Position numbers and translations under genes: made by a program
In this document: piece after piece, positions 43,268 to 52,905 of the stretch
How the letters are laid out: every line of letters starts with the position of its first letter
How positions within the stretch are numbered: the first letter of the stretch is position 1
The notes under the pieces: model-generated
Database searches by the model: none
The model's input: only the letters and a program-made list of their open reading frames with translations
What the model was told of the DNA's origin: nothing
Origin: Pusillimonas sp. DMV24BSW_D
GTDB lineage: Bacteria; Pseudomonadota; Gammaproteobacteria; Burkholderiales; Burkholderiaceae_B
NCBI RefSeq assembly: GCF_011388195.1
Contig: NZ_CP049990.1
Location: 1,984,001 to 2,048,000 of the forward strand
Direction: 5' to 3'
Length of the DNA stretch: 64,000 nt

Positions 43268-44575
43268 TCAGTCCAGACGGACTGGAGGCTTAACCCGTGA
43301 ATTAATCAAGTCAACCAGCCAAAGTAAGCCGCCACGCCAAAAGCCGTGCAATCTGGCTTGGTGTGTGCGATAGAGTGCCATGTGGCTGAATGACGCAAGG
43401 CGCCCACGTATGAATCCGCCCCGAAACAGCCGGAACTTGCCCAGGGAGCCGTAGGCATCGTAGTCTCCAATCGAAACAAGGGCGCCAAAATCGCGATACC
43501 TGAAAGGGGGAACGGGTTTGTTTTCGAGTAAAGCAGGTAGATGTCGAACCAGATAGCGGGCTTGTTGATGCGCTACCTGGGCCGTTGGTGGTAAGGGATG
43601 CTCGCGGCCGGGTAGGACTAGGCTCGCGCAATCGCCTACCGCAAATATAGATGGGTCCCGAACTGTTTGCAAAGTGGGGTTGATCACCAGTGTGTTGTTG
43701 GGTTTGGTATCGAGCCCTTCTAGGTGGGCAAGGAATTCGGGCGCTTTCACGCCTGCAGCCCAAACCCGCACTGTGGCCGGTAAGAAGTCCGCATTACTCA
43801 ATTCGAACCCATCTTCGCGTGCCGAACTCACTCGCGTGTCCAGCAGCACCTCGATACCTAATTTCCGTAATCGTTGAGTGGCTAGCGCAGAGACACGTTT
43901 TGGAAATGCGCCAAGAATCCTGTCCGTTGCTTCAATGAGCGTAATTCGAACCCGTTCACGCAGCCCAGGGGCGCCATAGGCCTGAGTTTCATCTGCCAAC
44001 TGCATCAGTTCAGCAGCAAGCTCTACACCCGTTGCACCCGCCCCAACGATACTGATTCGCAAATCACGATTCCGGCCGATACTCTCGAAAATATGGTTTC
44101 GAATTGATTCGTTGAACGAAAGCGCCTGGCGTCGAGAGTCGATCATCACGCAATGCTCGTGTACGCCGCAAATACCAAAATCATTTGCGGTACTTCCGAC
44201 GGCGAATATCAACACGTCGTAACGCACGCGTCTGGCGGGAACCAACTCATGGCCGTCGTTGGCCAATATCGGGGCAAGCAATATTTCGCGCTTGACGCGA
44301 TCAAGTCCGCACATTTCACCTGGCTCATATTTGAACCCCGCAGCACGCGCTTGGGCGGCAAACGGAGTCTGCTGTTGGCCTACGTCTCGGGTGCCTGCAG
44401 CAATAGTGTGAAGCATCGGCTTCCAGACATGGGCGGTATCACAATCTATTAATGAAATATGGTAACGAGCGAGGCCGTGGCGCTGTTTGCGTGCAAGCTG
44501 TGTTGCCATTTCAATGCCGGCAACACCACCACCTACAATAACAATATGAGGTGAGGCAGGAAAAAATTCTTGCAT
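43268..44575 (-). CDS. ndh: Type II NADH dehydrogenase (NDH-2)
   Basis: NDH-2 passes electrons from NADH to quinone without pumping protons. The 435-residue flavoprotein has the FAD motif IVGGGVAGIEMA (near residue 13) and the NADH motif IVGAGATGVELAAEL (near 178), the AAGVKAP box, the FAVGDCA second FAD site and a C-terminal amphipathic anchor. AAGGGGGG precedes the ATG. It lies 120 bases beyond cyoD on the same strand, so it may share the oxidase transcript. Confidence 0.86.
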   Translation of the reverse strand: MQEFFPASPHIVIVGGGVAGIEMATQLARKQRHGLARYHISLIDCDTAHVWKPMLHTIAAGTRDVGQQQTPFAAQARAAGFKYEPGEMCGLDRVKREILLAPILANDGHELVPARRVRYDVLIFAVGSTANDFGICGVHEHCVMIDSRRQALSFNESIRNHIFESIGRNRDLRISIVGAGATGVELAAELMQLADETQAYGAPGLRERVRITLIEATDRILGAFPKRVSALATQRLRKLGIEVLLDTRVSSAREDGFELSNADFLPATVRVWAAGVKAPEFLAHLEGLDTKPNNTLVINPTLQTVRDPSIFAVGDCASLVLPGREHPLPPTAQVAHQQARYLVRHLPALLENKPVPPFRYRDFGALVSIGDYDAYGSLGKFRLFRGGFIRGRLASFSHMALYRTHQARLHGFWRGGLLWLVDLINSRVKPPVRLD

Positions 44576-44694
44576 ATCAGACCCCCCTTGGTTCGGTGAT
44601 CTCTACTTGAAATATAGAGTGGGTAAGTCACTGGGACTGAACGATGGCGTACCCGAACAACGTATCATGAGCGAGAATATATGATTGTTTTGTC

Positions 44695-45021
44695 TTACAT
44701 CATGCGTGCATGCTGATTCCACAAGATCCAGATCGTTCCGCCGACGATAATCAAAACGATAAGCGACGTGAACAGGATCAACAGCAGGTCGTCGCGGTGT
44801 GAGCGGCCGTCTACATGCAAAAAATACCGAATCTGTGCAGCGCACTGAACCAGTGCGAGGATGCCGAGCAAAATTAATGCAGCCGGGCCGGTTAGCAATT
44901 TGAACCAGACCACTGAAAAAGAGGCGACGGTTAAAACGAAGGCGAGCACAAGACCCTTAACGTAGTCGCGCTGTTCTGCACTTTCCTCGTGATGCCCGGT
45001 TGAAGAAACACCCTGTTTCAT
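44695..45021 (-). CDS. cyoD: Cytochrome bo3 quinol oxidase subunit IV
   Basis: CyoD is the small assembly subunit of the bo3 quinol oxidase: 108 residues with three helices and a family-like LVQCAAQIRYFLHV core. ATG 45021 is chosen because it overlaps the cyoC stop as ATGA; the frame upstream is the antisense part of cyoC. Confidence 0.92.
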   Translation of the reverse strand: MKQGVSSTGHHEESAEQRDYVKGLVLAFVLTVASFSVVWFKLLTGPAALILLGILALVQCAAQIRYFLHVDGRSHRDDLLLILFTSLIVLIIVGGTIWILWNQHARMM

Positions 45022-45650
45022 AAAACGACCCCGTATAAATAAACAAAGGTGAAAATGCCGATCCAGATGATGTCGAGCATGTGCCAGAAAAGCGCTAGCC
45101 GCATCAGCCTCAGTTTGACCGGACCAACTGGGCCCAATGTGGCAAGCTGAACAGCAAGAACAATAAGCCAAATGATGGCAACCGAAACGTGCAGCGCGTG
45201 TGTGCCGGTAAGAAGATAATAAGCAGAGAGAAAACCGCTGGTTTGCGGGGCGGCGCCATGTTCCGCTAACAGTATGCGATAGTCGTTTAATTCAAGGCCA
45301 ACGAATAAGGCACCCAGCAGCCCGGTAAGCGTAAGCCAGAGCGCTAGTCGTCTTTGATTTTTCCGGTATTTGAGCTCGAGTATGGCCAGCCCGAAGGTAA
45401 AGCTGGAGGCAAGCAGTACCATTGTTTCAAGAAAGACCGGGCTCAGGTCAAAAATGTCCTTCGGGCTCGGGCCTTGCGCAACGCCTTGTATGCTCATTGC
45501 TGCATAAGTGGCGAACAGGACCGAAAACAGGACCAGATCACTCATCAAAAAGATCCAAAAACCGAAGATCTTCTCTTCGGCCTCCTCGTGGCTTTCCGGG
45601 TCGGTTGGCCCCAGATTAACACCGGGATGGAGACGTTGATAAAGCTTCAT
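45018..45650 (-). CDS. cyoC: Cytochrome bo3 quinol oxidase subunit III
   Basis: CyoC is the helix-rich subunit III. The 210-residue protein has about five membrane helices, and FGFWIFLMSDLVLFSVLFATY and LTGTHALHVSVAIIW are typical. Overlaps with cyoB (before) and cyoD (after) are both four bases. Confidence 0.95.
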   Translation of the reverse strand: MKLYQRLHPGVNLGPTDPESHEEAEEKIFGFWIFLMSDLVLFSVLFATYAAMSIQGVAQGPSPKDIFDLSPVFLETMVLLASSFTFGLAILELKYRKNQRRLALWLTLTGLLGALFVGLELNDYRILLAEHGAAPQTSGFLSAYYLLTGTHALHVSVAIIWLIVLAVQLATLGPVGPVKLRLMRLALFWHMLDIIWIGIFTFVYLYGVVL

Positions 45651-47776
45651 GTCGTGGCCTCAGTCATGTTGCCTTTCATATTCTGCGCAAATCTATTTTC
45701 ATGTCGTTCCGGTACTGCTTTGCCTTGGTTGGCTGAACTGGTTTCATCATCACGCGTGACACCGGGAGCGTTGCGAACGGCTTCGAGGAAAGCCTCGTTT
45801 TGAGCGCGGACCACGTCGGCAGGGATGGTTTCTTCAGTATCAAGATTGAATGAGCTGACAATGACGACCGCCCAAACCATGACAAACCCGATAATAGCCA
45901 GCCACCAAATGTGCCAGATCAGGCCGAACGCACTAGCGCAGGCAAAAAGACCGATCAGCGGGGCTATGGCAGAGTTACGTGGCACATGAATGTCTTCATA
46001 TTTGGCCGGCGCTTGGTACGCGGTGCCGTTGCATTTGGCGGCATCGAACGCGTCTTGAGAAAACACCGTTGGCACGACCGCGAAGTTCCAGCTCGGCGCG
46101 GGAGCGGGAATAGACCACTCTAGCGAACGGCCGTCCCAGGGATCGCCCAGCGGCACGGCCAGCTCTTTGCGGCGCTTCACGGAAACAACCACTTGGGCAA
46201 TGAGCAGCGCAGTACCGGCCAAAATCATTGCGGCGCCCAACATGGCAATGGCAAACCAGATGTGATAGGCGGGGTCGGCCCATGTTGCCGTGCGGCGTGT
46301 TGCCCCCATCATGCCGATCCAGTACAACGGGAAGAAAGCCAACACGAAGCCGGGCGCGAGGAACCAGAACGCCTTGCGGCCCAGCCCTTCATGCAGGCGA
46401 AAGCCGAACGCCTTTGGAAACCAGAACTGCACGGCGGCAAACATGCCGAACAGAACGCCGGGAATGATCACGTTGTGGAAATGGGCTACCAGGAACAGCG
46501 AATTGTGGACCTGAAAGTCGATTGTGGGGTTGGCCAGCAAGATGCCCGTAGAGCCACCCAGCACGAACATGAACAGGAAATTGATGTGGAACAGCATGGG
46601 TACGGTAAAACGGATGCGGCCACGGTACATGGTTAGCATCCAGTCGTAGATTTTCACCCCTGTAGGAATGCCGATGAGCATGGTGGCAATGCCGAACGCA
46701 GCGTTCACGCCGGCGCTTTGGCCCATAGTGAAAAAATGGTGTAGCCAGACGCAGAATGAAAAGACGGCAATGCACATGGTTGCGCACACCAGCGAGGTAT
46801 AACCGTAGATACGTTTGCCGGAAAACGTTGAAACTACCTCAGACCAAACGCCGAAGGCGGGGAGCACAAGAATGTACACTTCAGGATGACCGAACAGCCA
46901 AAAAAGATTGGCGAAATTCATCATGTTGCCGCCGTCGCCATTGGTGAAGAAATGGAAATCGGCGTAGCGGTCGAGTGCAAGCATTAAGCTGGCCGCCGTT
47001 AACGGCGCCATGGCGAAAATCATCAGGATGGATGTGCAGAGCGTCGTCCAGGTGAACATCGGCATGCGGAAAAGGTTCATGCCCGGGCAGCGCTTCTTGT
47101 AGATGGTAACGGCGAAGTTAATGCCTGTTAGCGTGGAGCCTATAGAGCCTAGCGTGACGGCCCATATCCAATAATCGACCCCTTCTCCGGGGCTGAATTC
47201 GATGCCGGTGTAGGGCGGGTAGGCTGTCCAGCCACCGGTTGAGAATTTGCCCACGACCAGCGAAATCATCACCAGTATGGCGCCGGCCACCGTCAGCATG
47301 AGCGAAATAGCGTTAAGCCGGGGGAAACTGACGTCGCGTGCGCCGATTTGCAGTGGCATCACGTAGTTCATCAGACCCGTAATAAAGGGCATGGCCACGA
47401 AGAAAATCATGATCGTGCCATGCGTGGTGAAGAGCTGGCCAAAATGGTCGGCCGAAAGGTAACCCGCGCCATCGTAGGCGGCCAATTGTTGCGAACGCAT
47501 CACGGCGGCTTCGATGACCGCGCGCAAGAACATGACAATGGCCAGTACGATGTACATGATGCCGACCTTCTTGTGATCGACGCTGGTGAGCCAATCTGTC
47601 CAGAGCGGTCGCCACCACTTCATGACGGCGAGCAATATGAATAAGGCGATGCCCCCAAGTACCACAACGCTGCCCGCGCCCGAGGCAACGAATTCGCTTG
47701 CGGACGGGTTTTCTATGGCACCGGAAAAAACCAGGGAGTCCCAAGTGAGTCGCCCAAATATTGTTTCCCAGGTCAT
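45647..47776 (-). CDS. cyoB: Cytochrome bo3 quinol oxidase subunit I
   Basis: CyoB is the haem-copper catalytic and proton-pumping subunit. The 709-residue protein has the copper histidines in LFWLFGHPEVYILVLPAF and WLHHFFTMG and the haem ligand in VAHFHNVI. The membrane core matches the family, but the C-terminus runs about 45 residues past the 663-residue E. coli protein in a charged tail (ending KGNMTEATT). It overlaps cyoA and cyoC by four bases each. Confidence 0.96.
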   Translation of the reverse strand: MTWETIFGRLTWDSLVFSGAIENPSASEFVASGAGSVVVLGGIALFILLAVMKWWRPLWTDWLTSVDHKKVGIMYIVLAIVMFLRAVIEAAVMRSQQLAAYDGAGYLSADHFGQLFTTHGTIMIFFVAMPFITGLMNYVMPLQIGARDVSFPRLNAISLMLTVAGAILVMISLVVGKFSTGGWTAYPPYTGIEFSPGEGVDYWIWAVTLGSIGSTLTGINFAVTIYKKRCPGMNLFRMPMFTWTTLCTSILMIFAMAPLTAASLMLALDRYADFHFFTNGDGGNMMNFANLFWLFGHPEVYILVLPAFGVWSEVVSTFSGKRIYGYTSLVCATMCIAVFSFCVWLHHFFTMGQSAGVNAAFGIATMLIGIPTGVKIYDWMLTMYRGRIRFTVPMLFHINFLFMFVLGGSTGILLANPTIDFQVHNSLFLVAHFHNVIIPGVLFGMFAAVQFWFPKAFGFRLHEGLGRKAFWFLAPGFVLAFFPLYWIGMMGATRRTATWADPAYHIWFAIAMLGAAMILAGTALLIAQVVVSVKRRKELAVPLGDPWDGRSLEWSIPAPAPSWNFAVVPTVFSQDAFDAAKCNGTAYQAPAKYEDIHVPRNSAIAPLIGLFACASAFGLIWHIWWLAIIGFVMVWAVVIVSSFNLDTEETIPADVVRAQNEAFLEAVRNAPGVTRDDETSSANQGKAVPERHENRFAQNMKGNMTEATT

Positions 47777-48750
47777 TTGTTCACCTTCGCCACTTCTTGA
47801 TGGCCGTGTTGTTTGTGCATGTCGGCAGTCATGTTGAGCCGTTCGGGCGCAAAGCTGGTAATGATTTTGTTGAAGAGTTCCGGGTCGAATGAGGAGTAGA
47901 GCATGGGTTCCCTGACAATGGAGGGTTTAAGCAGCGTTTCGTACCCTTGCCAGTTAAGCTGCTTGGGGGCGTTGCGCATTTTTTCGGCCCAGGCAGTGAA
48001 CGCGTCGTGTGCCATAACTTCAGTGCGGAACGATTGCGCGGCAAACCCGGTGCCGTTGTATTGCATGTTGCGACCCAGGTACGTGCCTGGCTCGTCGGCG
48101 ATAAGGTTCAGTTTTGTTGTCATGCCTGCCATTGTGTATATCTGCCCGGCCAGGCGAGGGACCATGAACGATTGCATGACAGTGCCGCTGGTTAGCGTAA
48201 GCGTGACCGGGCGTTTTTCGGGCAAAGCTAGGAAGTTGACCGTGGCGATACCTTGTTCCGGGTAAAGGAAAAGGAATTTCCAGTCGAGCGATACGACCTG
48301 AATTTGAAGTGGGTCCTCACCTAGCGGCGTATAAGGGTCGTATTTGTGAGTGTCTTTCCATAAGGCGGTGGCCAGCAGGATAATGATTACGACGGGCAAA
48401 CCCCAGATGAACAGTTCGACCCCCCAATTGAACTCCCAATCGGGTTTGTAGGCGCCACGTGCTCCGCGACGGTAGCGTATCAGAATAATAGGAATTGCAA
48501 TAAAGATCGGAATGATCACGAGTGCGGCCATGATCAAGCTGATTGTTCCGAAGTGTGATAGCTGGGCTGCAGCTACGGGGCCCGCGGGATCCATAAAGCC
48601 TTGCGATGTTGCTACGGCGCCGGACTTTGCGGCTTCCTGAGCCAGCGAGGTGGCAAAGGTACCTGGGAGAATCAGTAGCGCGACCAGAGCGCAAAAAATG
48701 GAGGAAATGCGTTTATAGAATAAGCGGACGCCACTGACATGATTCAACAT
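47773..48750 (-). CDS. cyoA: Cytochrome bo3 quinol oxidase subunit II
   Basis: CyoA is the quinol-oxidase subunit II: N-terminal signal, two membrane helices (about residues 70-100 and 115-140) and a periplasmic cupredoxin domain. The domain lacks the copper-A cysteines, so it is a quinol rather than cytochrome c oxidase. Unlike E. coli CyoA, the signal region shows no lipobox. ATG 48750 follows GGGAGG; length 325 residues. It heads cyoABCD; no cyoE follows. Confidence 0.93.
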   Translation of the reverse strand: MLNHVSGVRLFYKRISSIFCALVALLILPGTFATSLAQEAAKSGAVATSQGFMDPAGPVAAAQLSHFGTISLIMAALVIIPIFIAIPIILIRYRRGARGAYKPDWEFNWGVELFIWGLPVVIIILLATALWKDTHKYDPYTPLGEDPLQIQVVSLDWKFLFLYPEQGIATVNFLALPEKRPVTLTLTSGTVMQSFMVPRLAGQIYTMAGMTTKLNLIADEPGTYLGRNMQYNGTGFAAQSFRTEVMAHDAFTAWAEKMRNAPKQLNWQGYETLLKPSIVREPMLYSSFDPELFNKIITSFAPERLNMTADMHKQHGHQEVAKVNK

Positions 48751-48878
48751 AATTCCTCCCTTAACCAAAGGATACAAGACTTATATGAAGAGAGGCAATG
48801 CTTTGGCGTAATTGTTGTGCTGAGCAGTTCAGCTTGTTATTTAGGTTGTGAACGCAACCGAGAAAAGTCGGATTGTTT

Positions 48879-49685
48879 TTATTTGGCCGCGCCGGCGAGC
48901 AGCAAATAATACCTCACCAGTTCATTTCGAAAATGAATGCCCAATCTGTCGAATGCCCGGTTTCTATATGTTTTGACTGTAGGTAGCTTTAAACCCAAGT
49001 CTGTCGCAATGCCCTCATAGCTCATCCCCAATACGGTTCGGGCCACAACATCGAGCTCTCGTTCTGTCAGGTCTGGGCGACGCGCCTGGAATGTGAGGCG
49101 AACGGCGTCCACTGACATGGCATTGGTTAAGTGCGATTGCTGTGAAAGAGCCAGGTGGCGTCGAACGGCGGCCAGCAGGGCCGGCGCTAAAGCTTCAAAC
49201 GCGGCGAGTTCGTGATCGCTGTATAAACGTTGATCGTTATAACGATAAAAGTTCAGGGCGAAAATTTCACTTTGCGACTCAGCCTCAACAACCGACAGGC
49301 GTTCGCTCATGTCGAACTGCCGGTAGACTTTGTCGCGGTGCAGGGGTGTGGGAATTTCCTCCGCCGTTAAGTGGGTTATGGCAGGGCTGGTAATTCCAGT
49401 GCTGTCGAGAATGAAGCTGTTGTCGGCCAGGTGAGGACCGGAGAGATACGCACGCCAGCTATCGGCAGTGGTGTCTTTGCGTTGGTAGGTGCTTGACAAG
49501 AACATGCGAGGTTGCGATCCGCCCACCCGGTAAACCGACCAACACCCTACCGGCATGACGCGGTTTACCTGCTGCAAGACTTGGTGGGAGAAGTTCTCCA
49601 CACCAATGCCGGTGACAATTTTTGCAACGGTGTCTTGTATTAGCGCGGCATCTGAGGCCGCGCCCTCGAGTCTCCATGCACGCAT
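48879..49685 (-). CDS. LuxR-type transcriptional regulator
   Basis: A 268-residue regulator has an N-terminal domain of unknown ligand and a C-terminal LuxR HTH (about 205-265: LTERELDVVARTVLGMSYEGIATDLGLKLPTVKTYRNRAFDRLGI). It shows no receiver domain or acyl-homoserine-lactone-binding motif that I can recognise. ATG 49685 follows GAGG with an eight-base gap and is favoured over earlier starts. It is divergent from the solute-binding gene and probably regulates that cluster. Confidence 0.85.
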   Translation of the reverse strand: MRAWRLEGAASDAALIQDTVAKIVTGIGVENFSHQVLQQVNRVMPVGCWSVYRVGGSQPRMFLSSTYQRKDTTADSWRAYLSGPHLADNSFILDSTGITSPAITHLTAEEIPTPLHRDKVYRQFDMSERLSVVEAESQSEIFALNFYRYNDQRLYSDHELAAFEALAPALLAAVRRHLALSQQSHLTNAMSVDAVRLTFQARRPDLTERELDVVARTVLGMSYEGIATDLGLKLPTVKTYRNRAFDRLGIHFRNELVRYYLLLAGAAK

Positions 49686-49712
49686 TTTGTACCTCGTGTT
49701 TTGTCGAATACG

Positions 49713-49732
49713 TGTCATCTTTTCGGATGACA
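49713..49732. promoter_or_regulatory. Perfect dyad, candidate LuxR-type operator
   Basis: TGTCATC (49713-49719) and GATGACA (49726-49732) form a perfect 7-bp inverted repeat with a six-base spacer, 20 bp in all, in the 141-base gap between the divergent regulator and solute-binding genes. LuxR-type proteins bind dyads of about this size. A weaker dyad, TGCCT/AGGCA, lies at 49750-49765. Confidence 0.45.
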
Positions 49733-49826
49733 GTGTTTTCTTTCTTATTTGCCTAGTATAAGGCAGGCCGCAGATCAATTGTTAAACACTGGGGCAGCTT
49801 AAAAATAAACCAAAAGGAGACACGTA

Positions 49827-51008
49827 ATGCGTTTTCAATTTATCCGGAAGGCGTCATTTTGGCGTCAAACAGTGATGGCCGGCGCGACGACGCTGGCTGT
49901 TGCTGCAAATACTGCCGCTTCAGCTGAAGTGACAGTAGGTGTGATCCTTTCCCTCACCGGGCCGGCCGCTTCGTTGGGTCAGCCGGCAGAAAATACAGTT
50001 AAGCTCTGGCCGAAAGAAATTGGTGGCGAACCCGCTCGCGTCATTATCATGAATGATGGCAGTGATCCAACCGAAGCCGGGAGATTGGCATCGAAGTTGA
50101 TTTCCGAAGAAAAGGTGGATGTGCTGGTTGGGTCGTCAATTACGCCACCATCCATTGCGATCATGGAGGTAGCTGGTCGCAATAAAACACCGCTGGTATC
50201 GCTGGGGGGCGGTAACGCCATTATTGAGCCTCAGGAGGGGTCTCGAACCTGGGCATTCAAGATTCCCGCGCCCGAAGCGTTGTCGGTTCAACGTGTAATT
50301 AAAGATATGAAAGCCCGTGATATCAAGCGCGTGGGAGTCATCGCGGTAACCACGGGTTATGGCGAGGGGTTTTTGAAGGCATTTCAGGATCAGGCAAAAG
50401 AAGCGGGTATCGAGATTCCTGTTACCGCCCGAATTGGCGCCCAGGATATTTCGGCCACTACCCAAGCGCTTCAAGTGATGGCAGCCAAACCCGACGCGGT
50501 TTATATCTTCAGTTTTGGTACGCCCGGCGCTACGCCTCAGTTAGAGCTGGTCAAACGTGGTTACAAGGGCACGATTTATCAAACTCACGGCGTCGCGAAT
50601 GCCGATTATTTACGTATCGGTGGAAAAGCGGTTGAGGGAACGCGTTTGGCGGTTGCGCCGGTACTTGTCGCCGAGCAACTACCGGAGGATCACCCAACCA
50701 AGAAGGCCGGCGTTGAGTATGTGACCAAGTACGAAAGTGAATACGGTGACGGTTCCCGTTCTTTATTTGGTTCGACGGCATGGACGGCCTACAGCATGCT
50801 GAATGCCGCTATTCCTGTTGCAATGGAGAGTGCAAAGCCTGGCACGCCCGAATTTCGCCAGGCATTGCGTGATGCACTGGAAAACATGGAAGAGGTCGTG
50901 AGCCCTGAGGGTGTTTTCAACATGAGTCCGGAAAATCATAATGGGTTGGATGAGCGTGGCCAAGTGATGGTCAGCGTTGAAAACGGCAAATGGAAACTGG
51001 AGCAGTAA
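49827..51008 (+). CDS. Branched-chain amino-acid-type ABC substrate-binding protein
   Basis: This 393-residue periplasmic protein has a signal peptide (MAGATTLAVAANTAASA, cleavage near residue 34) and the LivK-type fold (VGVILSLTGPAASLGQPAENTVKL, then DGSDPTEAGRLASKLI). It binds a solute for a LIV-type transporter, whose permease and ATPase genes are not nearby. AAGGAG lies nine bases before the ATG. The ligand is not amino acid by necessity: the following CoA-ligase and beta-oxidation genes suggest an aromatic or fatty acid (inference). Confidence 0.86.
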   Translation: MRFQFIRKASFWRQTVMAGATTLAVAANTAASAEVTVGVILSLTGPAASLGQPAENTVKLWPKEIGGEPARVIIMNDGSDPTEAGRLASKLISEEKVDVLVGSSITPPSIAIMEVAGRNKTPLVSLGGGNAIIEPQEGSRTWAFKIPAPEALSVQRVIKDMKARDIKRVGVIAVTTGYGEGFLKAFQDQAKEAGIEIPVTARIGAQDISATTQALQVMAAKPDAVYIFSFGTPGATPQLELVKRGYKGTIYQTHGVANADYLRIGGKAVEGTRLAVAPVLVAEQLPEDHPTKKAGVEYVTKYESEYGDGSRSLFGSTAWTAYSMLNAAIPVAMESAKPGTPEFRQALRDALENMEEVVSPEGVFNMSPENHNGLDERGQVMVSVENGKWKLEQ

Positions 51009-51013
51009 AAGCC

Positions 51014-52888
51014 ATGAGTAGTGTGATGTCTGTTTCCCGTGCCGAGATTGCCGGCCTGAGCGACATAGTGACGATGGAACGTGAACCGTATGAGAAGGCG
51101 GTTCCGTTTCATTCAACGGCTGCCTTGCTCGACTATGCGGTGTCAAGCTACGGCGCCACCACAGCGGTGCATTTCCAGGAAGATGCGGACCCTGACGGGG
51201 CTTATATGACCTGGACATTTGACGCGTTTCAACGTCAGTGCATTCGTGCCGCCCATCTTTTTCGTTCTCTTGGTGTGCAACGCGAGGAGCCGGTTGCATT
51301 GCTGGTGCCTCACATTCCTTCGGCGTTATTTGCGTTGTGGGGGGCACAAATGGCCGGTTGCGCTTTCCCGATCAATTACCTTTTGGGTGCCGAACATATT
51401 GCCCAACTGCTGCGTAAAACGAGCGCGCGTGTGGTGGTGACCCTGGCTCCATGTGAGTCGCTGTCGATTAACGCGCAGGCGCATCGTGCAGCCGAATTGG
51501 CCGGCTGCGTCGAACATGTGTTGGAAATCGATCCGAATGAACGTAATCCGCAGGATGCATCATTTCAGAGGCGGCTGCTGGAATATCCTGAAGAGGGCGG
51601 TTTTCAGAATGAGTTGAATCCGGATAGCACCGCTGCGCTTTTTCATACCGGGGGGACGACCGGATTACCAAAAATTTTGCGGCATAGCCATCGCAACGAG
51701 GTGCATACCAGTTGGTTTGGCGCATGTTATTACGCTATGCAGCCAGGTGACCGTATTTTAAATGGGTTCCCGCTGTTTCACGTTGCCGGAACGTTTGTGT
51801 ATGGGCTAGCACCTTTGGCCGCGGGCGCTACGTTGTTTTTGCCAACGCTAACCGGCTTGCGCAATCAGGATTTCATCAAGAACGCCTGGCGTTTTGCCGA
51901 CAAACACGAAATTACCCATTTTGGTTGCGTGCCGACTGTGTTGTCCGCCTTGCTGGGTGTACCCAGGTTACCAGGGCAGGCGAAAGCGATACGCTGGGCT
52001 TTAACCGGTGGTTCGCCTTTGCCCAGCGAGTTGGCGCAAAAGTTTGAATCGCAATGTGATGTTGCCGTGCGTAATATCTTCGGAATGACGGAATGCGCGG
52101 GTATTGTTTCGATTGAACCGTGCCTTGCGCCGCGTCATCCGGGCTCAGTCGGCGTACGCCTGCCTTACTCCGAAGTGGTGGCGGTGCCGCTTGAAACGGC
52201 TTCGCAATCGCGTTTAACGGCATTTTGCCCGCCGGGGGAAACGGGTATCATTGCCATAAGAGGGCCGCACGTTAGCACAGGGTATCTCGATCCCACCCAG
52301 GCCGAGGGTACCTTTACTGACGACAACTGGTTGCTTTCCGGCGATTTGGGGCATGTGGATAAGGATGGTTATATTTATCTTACCGGGCGCAGTAAGGATT
52401 TAATCATCCGCAGCGGCCATAATATCGACCCAGGCCTTATCGAGGAGGCGTTTCTAAAGCTTTCTGATGTGAGTACATGCGCCGCGGTGGGTGAGCCTGA
52501 TGCCTACGCAGGCGAGTTACCGGTTGTATTCGTTACGTTAAAAGAGGGCGCCGCATCGAGCCCTGCTGCTTTACTGGAACAGGCCACACCCTATGTGCCC
52601 GAGCGGCCGGCTGTACCCAAGCGGGTCATGATTCTTGAAACGATGCCAACCACGCCAATCGGGAAAATTTACAAACCCACCTTGCGTGCGCTGGCGGCCG
52701 AGACAAAAATCAGGGATATCATTCAGGCGTTGAGTTTGCCTGATACCGTAAGTGTGCAGTGTTCCGCTCAGGCACGCGGCGTGGTGGCCACAGTTAATAT
52801 TCCTGCGTCACTTGATGATAATCAGTTTGCCAATCTTAAACAAACATTGGGTACCTTGCCTTTGCAGGTTGATTTTCTTCGGGGGTAG
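51014..52888 (+). CDS. AMP-dependent acyl-CoA synthetase/ligase
   Basis: A 624-residue adenylate-forming CoA ligase activates an organic acid to its acyl-CoA. The ATP loop reads HTGGTTGLPKI (near residue 215), the adenylate site FGMTECAG (near 356), the hinge SGDLGHVDKDGYIYLTGRSKD (near 445) and the catalytic lysine PIGKIYKP (near 555). The tail after about 565 is longer than usual. The ATG at 51014 lies five bases after the binding-protein stop. The substrate acid cannot be read from sequence. Confidence 0.85.
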   Translation: MSSVMSVSRAEIAGLSDIVTMEREPYEKAVPFHSTAALLDYAVSSYGATTAVHFQEDADPDGAYMTWTFDAFQRQCIRAAHLFRSLGVQREEPVALLVPHIPSALFALWGAQMAGCAFPINYLLGAEHIAQLLRKTSARVVVTLAPCESLSINAQAHRAAELAGCVEHVLEIDPNERNPQDASFQRRLLEYPEEGGFQNELNPDSTAALFHTGGTTGLPKILRHSHRNEVHTSWFGACYYAMQPGDRILNGFPLFHVAGTFVYGLAPLAAGATLFLPTLTGLRNQDFIKNAWRFADKHEITHFGCVPTVLSALLGVPRLPGQAKAIRWALTGGSPLPSELAQKFESQCDVAVRNIFGMTECAGIVSIEPCLAPRHPGSVGVRLPYSEVVAVPLETASQSRLTAFCPPGETGIIAIRGPHVSTGYLDPTQAEGTFTDDNWLLSGDLGHVDKDGYIYLTGRSKDLIIRSGHNIDPGLIEEAFLKLSDVSTCAAVGEPDAYAGELPVVFVTLKEGAASSPAALLEQATPYVPERPAVPKRVMILETMPTTPIGKIYKPTLRALAAETKIRDIIQALSLPDTVSVQCSAQARGVVATVNIPASLDDNQFANLKQTLGTLPLQVDFLRG

Positions 52889-52905
52889 GGTGTCGTTTAC
52901 TTTGG

